From positions 60,543 to 79,879 of the forward strand of contig DJIL01000012.1 in assembly GCA_002433595.1 (NCBI GenBank): DNA of 19,337 nucleotides. Reading direction: 5' to 3'. The position numbers and the translations under genes are program-made. How positions within the stretch are numbered: position 1 is the first letter of the stretch; every line of letters starts with the position of its first letter. Source of the stretch: a bacterium UBP8_UBA6595 (lineage in GTDB: Bacteria > Margulisbacteria > Marinamargulisbacteria > UBA6595). The notes under the pieces were generated by a model. It was not told where the DNA came from. It was given only the letters and a program-made list of their open reading frames with translations, and searched no databases. Of this stretch, positions 6,815-15,564 are shown one piece after another.

Positions 6815-9800
6815 ATTTTTTCGGCGCACCTACACTGTCATAGTTACTATTCGTTACTAGACGGACTGCTTTCACCCGCTGATTTGGTGGCTCATGCCAA
6901 ATCAGCAGGTATGTCTGCAGTAGCGTTAACAGACAATGGGGTCATGCATGGTGCTATTGCGTTTTATATGGCTGCAAAAGCGGCTGGGCTGACACCCATT
7001 ATTGGGTGTGAATTAGCATTTACGGATAGAATTGACCAGAAAGTACGGGCGCGTGATCGGCTAATAGTACTGGCTATGTCCAATCGGGGGTATCAACAGC
7101 TGGTTCAATTAGTTTCTGCGGCTAATATTGAGGGGTTTTACTATACACCACGGATTGATTGGGGATTGTTAGAACAGTTTAATGAGGATCTTATTGTAAT
7201 TACCCATGGGTACCAGGGTCCAGTAGCCAATTGTATTAAACAACATCAGGACGCTGCCGCTCATGCTCTAGCCACACGATTAAAAGCGCTAATGGGTGAT
7301 CGGTTGTATTTGGGGATTCAGAGACTGGGCGAGTCTCAAGAAGAAAGTATTATTCAGGAAACAGCAGAGCTGGGTAAAACGCTTAGTATTCCATTGGTAG
7401 TCACCAACGATGTGTATTATGAAAAACCATCGGATGCGCGATTACGCACAATTGTAAATTGCATTCAGCAAGGCAAAACATTGGAATCGAATACGCGATT
7501 ATCGTTACGCAGTGAAGCGCATGATTTTAAATCGCCCGATGCAATGGATCATTTATTCTCAGATTATCCAGAAGCTTTAGCTGAAACCGGAGCAATTGCG
7601 AGCCGCATTCACATATCTATGGAGACAGAGCAAGTATTATTGCCTGTATTTGAGTGCCCGAATGGATTATCGAAAGAGGACTATTTGGCGCAATTGGTGT
7701 GGGCCGGAATTCAAAAAAAATACAAAACAGTTACCCAAGAAATTCAAGATCGAGTGGCGCATGAGTTGCAGGTGATTCAGCGTATGGGGTTTTCCTTTTA
7801 TTTTTTAATTATTTACGATTTTTTAAACTATTGCTATGCCCAATTTATTCCAGTTGGGCCAGGGCGAGGATCGGCCGCTGGGTCTATTGTTGCGTATGCT
7901 TTAGATATTACCCAGGTAGACCCGCTACCTTACAATTTATTGTTCGAACGATTCTTGAACCCGGATCGAATATCGATGCCGGATATTGACCTGGATTTTT
8001 GTATTAAGCGTCGGCATGAGGTTGTGGATTATTTGGTAAAACGCTATGGCGAGGCTCATGTAGCGCAAATTGCTACATTTGGGACCATGGCACCCCGTGG
8101 GGTTATACGCGATGTGGGGCGCGTGCTTAATATTCCGTTGGTGGACGTGGATCGTTTGGCTAAGTTGATTCCATCGCAGCCGGGGCATTATGTGTCTATT
8201 GCAGAGGCCTTGGAGCAGGTGTCAGACTTGCGAGAGCTGTGTCTCGAAAAGCCTGAATTAGCCAATTTATTGGAGCAAGCGAAACCATTAGAAGGCGTGC
8301 CTCGGCATACCTCAACACACGCAGCGGGTGTGGTTATTTCACGCGACCCTTTATCAGAAACCGTTCCGTTGATGCGCAATGATGATCAAGTCGCGACTCA
8401 ATATCCGATGGGGGACTTAGAGACTATTGGGTTGCTTAAAATGGATATTTTGGGTTTACGAAACCTAACGGTTATTCAAGAAGCGGTGGATTTAATTCGG
8501 GCCATGGGCATTTCAGTGGATATGGCAAGCGTATCCCTCAATGATTCGGATACCTACGCGTTATTGGCATCGGGCCATACCACAGGTATTTTTCAATTGG
8601 AAAGTCAGGGCATGCGGCAATTAATCGTAGATTTAGCACCCAGTACATTTGAAGATGTCGTTGCTTTGTTGGCGTTATACCGGCCGGGGCCGTTGGGATC
8701 GGGCATGGTTAGTGACTTTATTTCCAATAAAAAAGGAGACACCGAAACAACCTATAGTGTCCCCGAGTTGGCCCCTATATTATCAGACACTTACGGTATG
8801 ATTTTGTATCAAGAGCAAGTTATGCAAATTGCGAGTGTGATTGGGGGGTTTACACTGAGTCAGGCGGATATGCTTCGCCGAGCCATGGGTAAAAAAAAGA
8901 AATCCGTTATGGATGATCTAAAAGCGCAGTTTATGTCTGGGGCAGAGGCCCGTGGGTTTGATTCCGATAAAGCCGGTGCTATTTTTCAATTATGCTATAA
9001 GTTTTCAGAGTATGGATTTAACAAATCTCATAGCGTGGCGTATGCGCTTGTATCGTATCAAACGGCGTATTTAAAAACACACTATCCAGTTCAATATATG
9101 ATTGCGCTTCTTAATAGTGTTCAGTCTGATAATGATAAAACGTCTCTTTATGTTCACGAGGTGCGACGATTGGGCATTGCGATACAATTACCCAATATTA
9201 ATACCTCACACTTGGGCGCAACGCAGGCACCCACAACAGACTCAACTATTCGATTTGGGCTGGGCGGCATTCGCAATGTGGGGGAGCAGGCAATTGAATC
9301 AATTATTGCTGAGCGTGCATCGGGTCCCTATACCACGATGCGGGACTTTTTAATGCGGGTAGATTTGAGGCATGCCAACAAGCGTGTTATTGAAAGCTTG
9401 ATTAAAAGTGGGTGTTTTTCAGAATGCAACACTCGGGAGGTATTGCTCCATCATTATGTGACGGATTTGGAGTGGGCACAACGCCAAGTGAAAGCACAAA
9501 AAAATGGGCAGCAAACGTTGTTTGGCTGGACAGATACTCAACCGGATACAGCGGCGGTAGACACCCGCGTACCAGCCCTAGCACCGGAACAATTATTGGG
9601 ATTTGAAAAAGAAATGTTAGGGGTGTATTTATCGGGGCACCCATTGGACTCATTGGCTATTCAACCGGATAATCAAGTGCAAACAGTCTTAAAAACGACA
9701 TCGGGGCATGCCTCGGTTCAGGTTGTGGGGGTGCTAACCGGTTGCCGGCTGGTTCAAAGCAAATCAGGTAAAAAAATGGGCGTGGGTACGCTGGCGGATC

Positions 9801-10189
9801 AAACCCATAGTGTGAATGTTTTAGTATTTGAGCAGGACGATGCCCCGGCTATTTTTGAATCGTTTTACGATGATGCAGTGGTCACAATTAGCGGTATAAT
9901 CCGATGCAAATCAGACGATGAACGCACACTAACGGCGCGGGTCATTACGCCCATGCAATCCAGCGAATCCAAACGCGCGTTGCACGTGGATGTTAATGCG
10001 GTACTGTATTCGCAGGCCATGGTTGATCAGGTTCACAGCATGATTAAAATGCATCCGGGGGACTGCCGAGTTTTTGTGCATGCCAATGATACCGTTGTAT
10101 TAGCGGGCATGCACTATGGGGTTTCTGATTCGTGCATGCCAGTGCTCCAGGCTATTTTAGGAAGAGCCGCTGTTTGGATGACAAATTAA
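6815..10189 (+). CDS. dnaE: DNA polymerase III subunit alpha, non-canonical ATT start
   Basis: This is the replicative polymerase catalytic subunit. The reading frame begins after a TAA at 6800-6802, and the DnaE N-terminus is already present from 6815: FSAHLHCHSYYSLLDG, with the PHP histidines H5, H7 and H9. No ATG, GTG or TTG precedes it; the first TTG is at 6884, after these histidines. ATT at 6815, two bases after the rpsD stop, gives MFSAHLHCHS, the usual DnaE beginning; ATA at 6809 is an alternative. Other landmarks: GPGRGSAAGS, the catalytic PDIDLDF (D390 and D392), KMDILGL (D544), HAAGVVISRD, and an OB-fold near VQVVGVLTGCRLVQSKSGKK. At 1124 aa the length is typical for DnaE1. It is probably co-transcribed with rpsD. 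The function is certain, the start codon is inferred. Confidence 0.96.
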   Translation: MFSAHLHCHSYYSLLDGLLSPADLVAHAKSAGMSAVALTDNGVMHGAIAFYMAAKAAGLTPIIGCELAFTDRIDQKVRARDRLIVLAMSNRGYQQLVQLVSAANIEGFYYTPRIDWGLLEQFNEDLIVITHGYQGPVANCIKQHQDAAAHALATRLKALMGDRLYLGIQRLGESQEESIIQETAELGKTLSIPLVVTNDVYYEKPSDARLRTIVNCIQQGKTLESNTRLSLRSEAHDFKSPDAMDHLFSDYPEALAETGAIASRIHISMETEQVLLPVFECPNGLSKEDYLAQLVWAGIQKKYKTVTQEIQDRVAHELQVIQRMGFSFYFLIIYDFLNYCYAQFIPVGPGRGSAAGSIVAYALDITQVDPLPYNLLFERFLNPDRISMPDIDLDFCIKRRHEVVDYLVKRYGEAHVAQIATFGTMAPRGVIRDVGRVLNIPLVDVDRLAKLIPSQPGHYVSIAEALEQVSDLRELCLEKPELANLLEQAKPLEGVPRHTSTHAAGVVISRDPLSETVPLMRNDDQVATQYPMGDLETIGLLKMDILGLRNLTVIQEAVDLIRAMGISVDMASVSLNDSDTYALLASGHTTGIFQLESQGMRQLIVDLAPSTFEDVVALLALYRPGPLGSGMVSDFISNKKGDTETTYSVPELAPILSDTYGMILYQEQVMQIASVIGGFTLSQADMLRRAMGKKKKSVMDDLKAQFMSGAEARGFDSDKAGAIFQLCYKFSEYGFNKSHSVAYALVSYQTAYLKTHYPVQYMIALLNSVQSDNDKTSLYVHEVRRLGIAIQLPNINTSHLGATQAPTTDSTIRFGLGGIRNVGEQAIESIIAERASGPYTTMRDFLMRVDLRHANKRVIESLIKSGCFSECNTREVLLHHYVTDLEWAQRQVKAQKNGQQTLFGWTDTQPDTAAVDTRVPALAPEQLLGFEKEMLGVYLSGHPLDSLAIQPDNQVQTVLKTTSGHASVQVVGVLTGCRLVQSKSGKKMGVGTLADQTHSVNVLVFEQDDAPAIFESFYDDAVVTISGIIRCKSDDERTLTARVITPMQSSESKRALHVDVNAVLYSQAMVDQVHSMIKMHPGDCRVFVHANDTVVLAGMHYGVSDSCMPVLQAILGRAAVWMTN

Positions 10190-10199
10190 ACTATCGAAA

Positions 10200-12839
10200 T
10201 TAGATCATCCAATTGGCCCCAAAGAGCAAGAGGGTATTGGCTTTATGGGCGTGCAAATCCGGCCGAGTATTGACGCACTGCCAGATGCATCGAACAATCG
10301 CCAAGATTGGATCGGATTGTCCGGTTAGCTCGGTACCACTCAACGCTTGGTAAGCAGTTCGAATATCGGCCTGAGATACCGTTCGAATGGGGGCTGGAGT
10401 CTCTAGACTATCGTCTAAAATCATATGGAAGTAGGCTAAAGTATTCAAAATGCTTTGTCCGGTTTGGTCGTTGTTGAAAAAATCATGATACGCTTGGGGT
10501 GTAATTCCTTCCGTAGCCAGTGCGGTTAAGAACGCCGCAATGCCTTCAGATAACCCCGCTAATTGAGGATCGCATGTATTCAAGATTAACTGGGCACGAC
10601 CGCTATCAATGGCGCGGATTTGAGTTAAAATAACATCAGACGAACTGGGCTTGGTGGCAGGTCGAGAAAAATAGGTTGTAGCAATACTAGCAATGGATTG
10701 AATGGCTGTGTGAAGGTCGGTATTATTGTGTATAGCTATTTGGTAGGGTGGGTATAAAGTGTCCCCCAATAAACGCAAAATGGGGGGGGGATTGGGGGCC
10801 GGGTGGTTCTGAGCCTGCCAATACGCCGCGCAGTTTCGAATATGTATAGCTAAGCGCTGAGATAAATAATGGTGGATGCGTTGTGCAAAAAAATGATGTT
10901 TTCGACTGCCCGGCTGCAAAGTTTTAAGCGTACAAAATGGGGTATGCAGAGCCGATCTCAATGGCGAGTCTCCAACTCCGAAGAAGCTTTCAATACCATT
11001 GTCTTGTGCTGTTTTTAAAAAGGTTGTATTTAAATAAGCGGAATAAAAAGGGCCTAATTTTTTTTGGTTATCAGACCCTGCGCACATCATAATTACATTG
11101 TCGAACAGTGCGCGCTGGCTGGGGTCATTCATACAGCTAATACTGCTTACCATACTGGTTTCATTTTCACACAAAATTACCAGTTTACCGACATGCCCGA
11201 TCCACGTACTGACTAAACGCAATAAATAAATGCTGGATTGAAGCGATGCCGTGTATTCAACGGAATCGCTTTGAATTAAGCGGCTATCGGGAGCCAAGTC
11301 CATCATGCCTAGATAATGGCTAAGCAACGTATGACTCGTAGTCGATAGTCCATCAGGAATATGCGTTATGGGGGTTGCGCTACCCAGCCAATGGGTGAGC
11401 CGTTGGCATTGCTGGGTGTCCGGTAGTGCGGCCCACGCCGACGGTGTCCACCCCATAATTTCTAAGACCAAGCGGTGATTGGCTTGTTCACTATGGCGAA
11501 TGTGGGGATGTCCCAGAGACAGGGAGCGCAGCTGAATCAATTGGCGTTTTGTTCGCCAAAAGCCGTGCGAAAAGCCCAAACTAGATTCCAAGGCTTCCAG
11601 CGGCTTGGTGACGGATAAAAAATCGGCATCAGTGGCATAGCCGGCGTGTAGCCGTGTGGGGGTATCGGGGGTTCGCGAGAATAACTCAGCCGCTTCGGTC
11701 ATTTCTACCATTCGGTAGTAGGCCAGACCACTGTATATTTGCACGGGCGGCCAACCGGCTAATCGTCGATCCTGAATATAGGCAATCCACGCCGGTTCGC
11801 CGGTAGATTCCAAATCAGATAATTGCTGTTTCATTGTGGCTTCAATGGCTAAAAATTCAGGCGTGTTGTACCGATACCGAATCACAGCATCATCGGCGGA
11901 CAATCGTTCAAAGCAGCGTTTTCTTCCGTATGCAAGACTCATGGCTAGGGTATGGGCATTGACATACGGATTGCCATCCATGTCCCCGCGCCATGTTTCC
12001 AAATGGTAACGTAAGGTGTTGGGTAAGTTGGCAATTTCCGGAAATAGCGTATGGGTATTCAGTGCTGGGATAGCCGCCAGCTGAGTATAACTTGCGGTAA
12101 CGGGCGGCAGTGTTGTGCAATCGGTATGTTCCGGTTGATTGAGTGTGCGCAATAGATGCTGAAGACACAGCACTTGGACCACTGTGATTAGTTTATCCCA
12201 GTGAGCTAAAATGGCCAATTCGTGGTCTTTAATTGCACGGGATAAATGCCGTTGTTCGGACTCTGCATGAATACGGTTTTGCCGGTAATTAGGGGTATAT
12301 AGAAGTAACAAAACAATTTGTTTTAATTGATAGTAGGCAGTATTGAGTGTAGCCCGAATAATCAGTTTGTCAGCGGTGTCGGTGACAGCCGCATAGGTTC
12401 GCTTGGCATGCTCCCACGTTTGGCACACGTGTTCAAAATCTTGTTTGTGCGAGACAATTAACCCCCGATCCATATCTACGGGGTGAGTCGTTAATACGTC
12501 AGTAATAGCCCCAGGTAACAGGGCAAGAGCATCGGCTAATGGAACCGTGGTGAGTAGTGTGCGAAGGGCATGGGTGACCGGTGTCTCGTCGATATGCGGG
12601 GTGATGGTGTGAACACTATGGCGTACAAACAGCACACTATGAAAGACGTGAATAAAGGCATCAAATTCATTGGCCGGAATGCGTGCTAAAAGGGCTTGGC
12701 GCTCACCGTGTGATTGTAAATCAAACAGATCTAGGACCCGATCCAAGTCGTTAGCATAAGCTGTTTCTCGAATAGTATCATACACTATATCCAGGGCACT
12801 TTGATGGTAGCCGTCGGGATATGAAAGTGAACGTGTCAT
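10200..12839 (-). CDS. Divergent phosphoenolpyruvate carboxylase homologue
   Basis: The 879-aa protein follows the bacterial PEPC layout, and PEPC forms oxaloacetate from PEP and bicarbonate. Recognisable blocks are VLTTHP (catalytic His, H119), RGDMDGNP (284-291, usually GGDRDGNP), LRSLSLGHPHIR (R448), AGSDNQKKLG (D590 and K593, usually YSDxxKDAG), FFGVGDSPLR (620-628, usually FxGRGGSxGR) and IRAI (R742). By eye alignment to E. coli PEPC, H138, R396, D543, K546, R587 and R699 are kept. R581 becomes Val, R713 is not Arg, TEQGE reads FFAQRI, and no C-terminal RNTG is seen. It could be an active divergent clade or a repurposed paralogue. ATG 12839 has no clear ribosome binding site; TATAAC at 12874-12869 is a weak -10 candidate. 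It converges on dnaE with a 10-bp gap. The PEPC family call is good, activity uncertain. Confidence 0.85.
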   Translation of the reverse strand: MTRSLSYPDGYHQSALDIVYDTIRETAYANDLDRVLDLFDLQSHGERQALLARIPANEFDAFIHVFHSVLFVRHSVHTITPHIDETPVTHALRTLLTTVPLADALALLPGAITDVLTTHPVDMDRGLIVSHKQDFEHVCQTWEHAKRTYAAVTDTADKLIIRATLNTAYYQLKQIVLLLLYTPNYRQNRIHAESEQRHLSRAIKDHELAILAHWDKLITVVQVLCLQHLLRTLNQPEHTDCTTLPPVTASYTQLAAIPALNTHTLFPEIANLPNTLRYHLETWRGDMDGNPYVNAHTLAMSLAYGRKRCFERLSADDAVIRYRYNTPEFLAIEATMKQQLSDLESTGEPAWIAYIQDRRLAGWPPVQIYSGLAYYRMVEMTEAAELFSRTPDTPTRLHAGYATDADFLSVTKPLEALESSLGFSHGFWRTKRQLIQLRSLSLGHPHIRHSEQANHRLVLEIMGWTPSAWAALPDTQQCQRLTHWLGSATPITHIPDGLSTTSHTLLSHYLGMMDLAPDSRLIQSDSVEYTASLQSSIYLLRLVSTWIGHVGKLVILCENETSMVSSISCMNDPSQRALFDNVIMMCAGSDNQKKLGPFYSAYLNTTFLKTAQDNGIESFFGVGDSPLRSALHTPFCTLKTLQPGSRKHHFFAQRIHHYLSQRLAIHIRNCAAYWQAQNHPAPNPPPILRLLGDTLYPPYQIAIHNNTDLHTAIQSIASIATTYFSRPATKPSSSDVILTQIRAIDSGRAQLILNTCDPQLAGLSEGIAAFLTALATEGITPQAYHDFFNNDQTGQSILNTLAYFHMILDDSLETPAPIRTVSQADIRTAYQALSGTELTGQSDPILAIVRCIWQCVNTRPDLHAHKANTLLLFGANWMI

Positions 12840-12847
12840 AGTAATAG

Positions 12848-12865
12848 CATGGGTATCATGGGTAT
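12848..12865. repeat. 9-bp tandem repeat upstream of the PEPC homologue
   Basis: CATGGGTAT occurs twice in perfect tandem at 12848-12856 and 12857-12865, within the probable leader of the PEPC homologue. It may be slippage or a small operator; nothing else distinguishes these. Confidence 0.55.
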
Positions 12866-12945
12866 AGAGTTATATGCGAATGCAGTAGTGTAATTTTAGA
12901 ACTCATTTAACAAAATATCAATGATGGGATTCTTGGGTCACAGTT

Positions 12946-12974
12946 TTGCAACCCGAGGTGTTTTACGGTACACT
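12946..12974 (+). promoter_or_regulatory. Sigma70-type promoter of the superoxide dismutase gene
   Basis: TTGCAA at 12946-12951 and TACACT at 12969-12974 are separated by exactly 17 bases; each matches four of six consensus positions. Transcription would start near 12981, leaving a leader of about 73 bases before the ATG at 13054. Confidence 0.5.
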
Positions 12975-12992
12975 GGATTTTAATAATTACTG

Positions 12993-13035
12993 TAGTAGCT
13001 AGTTAGTAGCTAGTATTTAATAGCGAGTATTTCAA
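12993..13035 (+). repeat. Tandem repeats in the superoxide dismutase leader
   Basis: TAGTAGCTAGT occurs twice in perfect tandem (12993-13003 and 13004-13014). Overlapping this, TAGCTAGTATTTAA (13007-13020) is followed by the similar TAGCGAGTATTTCAA (13021-13035). The block fills the predicted 5' leader between the promoter and the AAGGAG at 13038-13043. Confidence 0.6.
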
Positions 13036-13053
13036 ACAAGGAGATAACAAGGT

Positions 13054-13650
13054 ATGTATACATTGCCAGAATTGCCCTATGCCCCGGATGCATTGAATGG
13101 ATTTATCGATACAAATACCATGCAAATCCACCATGGAAAACACCACCAGGCGTATGTGACCAATGTGAATGCTGCTTTGGCGGATACGCCCATGGCCAGT
13201 ATACCCATTGACGATTTAATGGGCCGGTTGACTGATGTGCCGGAAGCCAAGCGAATGGCCGTGCGCAACAATGGGGGTGGGCATTACAATCATTCGCTAT
13301 TTTGGGAATGCTTATCCCCAAAGTCCGGTCAGGCACCATCGGGAGCTTTGGCCGATGCGATTGCGCAGCAGTTTGGTAGTTTTGAGGCGTTTAAAGCCGA
13401 GTTTGAAACAGCAGCCAAAACACGATTTGGCAGTGGCTGGGCATGGTTATCGCTCAACAATGGTCAATTGGTTGTGAGCTCAACGCCCAATCAGGACAAC
13501 CCCCGCATGGATGGGCACCAGCCCCTACTGGGCTTGGATGTATGGGAGCATGCGTATTATTTGCAGTATCAGAATCGCCGTCCAGATTATGTGGCGGCAT
13601 TTTGGAATCATGTGAACTGGGCGTTTGTATCCAGTCGGTATTCGGGGTAA
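13054..13650 (+). CDS. sodA: Superoxide dismutase, Mn/Fe family
   Basis: This cytosolic enzyme dismutates superoxide to hydrogen peroxide and oxygen. The metal ligands are visible: H26 in IHHGKHH, H80 in GGHYNHSLFW, and D162 and H166 in LDVWEHAYYLQY. The second-shell glutamine is at Q147 in the NQDNP loop, and Gly precedes the GGHYNH histidine; this is the pattern of Mn-type rather than Fe-type enzymes, though cambialistic use cannot be excluded. The length of 198 aa is normal and there is no signal peptide. ATG 13054 follows AAGGAG at 13038-13043, with a second AAGG closer to the start. It diverges from the PEPC homologue and converges on the DUF47 gene 25 bp away. Assignment to the family is certain; metal choice is inferred. 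Confidence 0.96.
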   Translation: MYTLPELPYAPDALNGFIDTNTMQIHHGKHHQAYVTNVNAALADTPMASIPIDDLMGRLTDVPEAKRMAVRNNGGGHYNHSLFWECLSPKSGQAPSGALADAIAQQFGSFEAFKAEFETAAKTRFGSGWAWLSLNNGQLVVSSTPNQDNPRMDGHQPLLGLDVWEHAYYLQYQNRRPDYVAAFWNHVNWAFVSSRYSG

Positions 13651-13675
13651 GTTTCTTAACGCGGTGCGGGTGGAT

Positions 13676-14359
13676 TTACTCTGCTAACAGCAACCATTCA
13701 ATTGAAATAGTCGCCGATTCAACCGTATCGGCGATGGTTTCAATATGCTCAATAATATTTTCAATACAGCGAAACGTACCCGCTGGGATGTCCGATGTAT
13801 TGGCCAGTTGATACAAGTGCGTTAAGCATTCGCCGCGTTGGTGGTCCACCGTTTGCTCAATGGCTTTCACTGCATGAATTGTAGATAGAAGGGACTGGCG
13901 GTTTCCCAAAAATGCCGATAACGTTTCGTTAAATCGCTGATTAATGATTTCAAGGCTATCCATCATGGCGAGTAATTCAGGGTGCAGGGATTCGGGAATA
14001 GTGCCGCCGATGCGTTTAAAAATTAGCATGCGTTTCGCACAGGCAATAATCGCTGTGGAGATGGCACAAATTCGTGTGTAGGTGGTTAACAAGCGGGCCT
14101 GTTTGTTGGCAGAAAAGTCACTGGTTATAATTTGCTCAGCCACCTGTTCAAACTCAGTTGAGGCCGCCAATGTAATGGTCCGAATTTTACCGTATTCCAG
14201 CTCCACGGCATCCCCCGAATTTTGGTATAACCCACGCAACATGGCAACCAAATGCTGATGTTCAGCTTTATCCAAATCGGTATGTTCAATAAAGGCTTCA
14301 ATGACGGCTTCTTCCGTATCCAAATTCAGATTAATAAATCCAAAATACTTATCTAGCAT
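13676..14359 (-). CDS. DUF47/PhoU-like protein
   Basis: The protein is almost wholly helical and has the layout of the PhoU_div (DUF47) family: a first bundle with an E-rich helix (EFEQVAEQI), then a central hydrophobic helix pair, and a closing ENIIEHIETIADTVESATISIEW, which resembles the family's E-I-A-D motif. PhoU-type proteins bind metal and regulate phosphate transport; DUF47 members usually accompany Pit transporters. I prefer ATG 14359 (227 aa), six bases after AAGGAG (14371-14366), over ATG 14398. That start lies 11 bases inside the antiporter gene, so translation is probably coupled. Here its partner may be the antiporter or the Na/Pi carrier encoded upstream. Family assignment is probable, from pattern rather than a search. 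Confidence 0.75.
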   Translation of the reverse strand: MLDKYFGFINLNLDTEEAVIEAFIEHTDLDKAEHQHLVAMLRGLYQNSGDAVELEYGKIRTITLAASTEFEQVAEQIITSDFSANKQARLLTTYTRICAISTAIIACAKRMLIFKRIGGTIPESLHPELLAMMDSLEIINQRFNETLSAFLGNRQSLLSTIHAVKAIEQTVDHQRGECLTHLYQLANTSDIPAGTFRCIENIIEHIETIADTVESATISIEWLLLAE

Positions 14360-15560
14360 AGACATCTCCTTGAATATCCCCCGCACGATGCAGGGCAAAT
14401 TTTGTTAATATAGGGCCAATAATCTGAAAGAACAAGGTGCTTCCGGTAATAATATTGAGTATATACAACCCCATTGTACTGGCCATGGGCGATAGGGTTG
14501 ATAATTCATGATACGTAGCAATGGCCAGTCCCAAGGCAACGCCAGCTTGACTCAACAGGCATAAACCCAAATTTTGAGACACTTTTTTGGGCGTATGGGC
14601 GATGCTTGCGCCTAACCAACTGCCGAGCAGTTTGCCTATCGTCCGAAATATAATATACGCTAACCCTACGCTACCAATTGAGGCAAATACGCCAATATCC
14701 AATTGAGCGCCGACTAAAATAAAAAATAAAATATAAATGGGGGGCGTCCATTGATTCATGAGATGAAAATAATGACGCGATTGGGTAGGGCGTCGGTTGG
14801 CTAGAATAATGCCCATGCACATGGTTGTTAAAATAGTAGACACATGATAGTGAGATCCGATACCCACAGATAAAAATAGGCTACTAAGCAATAATACGTG
14901 TTTAGCATCATTGTTTCGAAACAACGGCATAATAAATATAATGAGCAGGGCCATGGCAATTCCCAATAGCAAGGCGCCACCAATTTCGTGGAGCCCGGTG
15001 TATAGGATTGTAACCCAGTTAAACCCTACGGTTGGCAGGAGTAGAGACTTGGCTAAGTTAAAGGCAAATGCATAAAGTATAATGGCAAACGCATCATCCA
15101 TGCCCACCACGCCAAACAGCGTAGAAGTTAGTCGGCCACGGGCTTTATACTCTTGAATCACAGTGGTCGTACCACCCGGTGCTGTCGCACTGGCTAAGGA
15201 CCCTAAAATTAAAGCAAAGGCCAAGTTGTCGGTTATTAGCCATACAATTAAAAAGACACAAATCAAGGAAAACACCGTTTCAAATAAGGTGATTAACACA
15301 ATAGAACGTCCAATTTTTTTAAGTCTAGACCATCGCAACTCACCCCCAATCAAAAACCCAATCATACCCAAGGCTAGACTGGAAACAGGTAAAAAAGCGG
15401 TAATTGTTTCGCGATTAATAATGCCCCAGCCAGATAGCCCTAAGACAGTGCCAACCACAATATGCCCGATTACTTGCGGCAGTTTGAACGGGCGAAGAGC
15501 AAGGCTAGCCAATAACCCCAATCCCAAGGCAATTCCAATAACAGTATTCGCATTTAGCAA
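14349..15560 (-). CDS. CPA2-family cation/proton antiporter
   Basis: This integral membrane protein has about 11-13 hydrophobic segments over 403 aa, the core of the CPA2 (KefB/GerN/NapA-like) family. Landmarks are an N-terminal LPQVIGHIVVGTVLG, the unwound-helix motif SATAPGG (about 124-130) and the ion-binding pair GMDDAF (D155 and D156). The double aspartate is the mark of electrogenic exchangers such as NapA, suggesting Na+ export against H+ import, but K+ cannot be excluded. There is no C-terminal RCK/TrkA domain; the overlapping DUF47 gene could supply regulation. The start is TTG at 15560, four bases after the stop of the Na/Pi carrier gene, with no strong ribosome binding site, so coupling is likely. 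Family is confident, ion inferred. Confidence 0.88.
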   Translation of the reverse strand: MLNANTVIGIALGLGLLASLALRPFKLPQVIGHIVVGTVLGLSGWGIINRETITAFLPVSSLALGMIGFLIGGELRWSRLKKIGRSIVLITLFETVFSLICVFLIVWLITDNLAFALILGSLASATAPGGTTTVIQEYKARGRLTSTLFGVVGMDDAFAIILYAFAFNLAKSLLLPTVGFNWVTILYTGLHEIGGALLLGIAMALLIIFIMPLFRNNDAKHVLLLSSLFLSVGIGSHYHVSTILTTMCMGIILANRRPTQSRHYFHLMNQWTPPIYILFFILVGAQLDIGVFASIGSVGLAYIIFRTIGKLLGSWLGASIAHTPKKVSQNLGLCLLSQAGVALGLAIATYHELSTLSPMASTMGLYILNIITGSTLFFQIIGPILTKFALHRAGDIQGDVYAR

Positions 15561-15564
15561 GCAC

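Noticed and set aside
6797..6815. A -1 frameshift from rpsD into dnaE producing a fusion
   Set aside because: The dnaE frame is -1 to rpsD, but codons AAA ACA AAA TAG do not form a slippery X XXY YYZ heptamer, and S4 ends normally here. An unusual start codon explains the data more simply.
13077..13811. Alternative open frames across sodA and the start of the convergent gene
   Set aside because: They overlap metal-ligand regions of the dismutase in other frames and have no supporting ribosome binding site or known domain.
14360..14398. Longer DUF47 start at ATG 14398
   Set aside because: ATG 14359 has AAGGAG at the right distance and begins MLDKYFGF; the longer form lacks a ribosome binding site.
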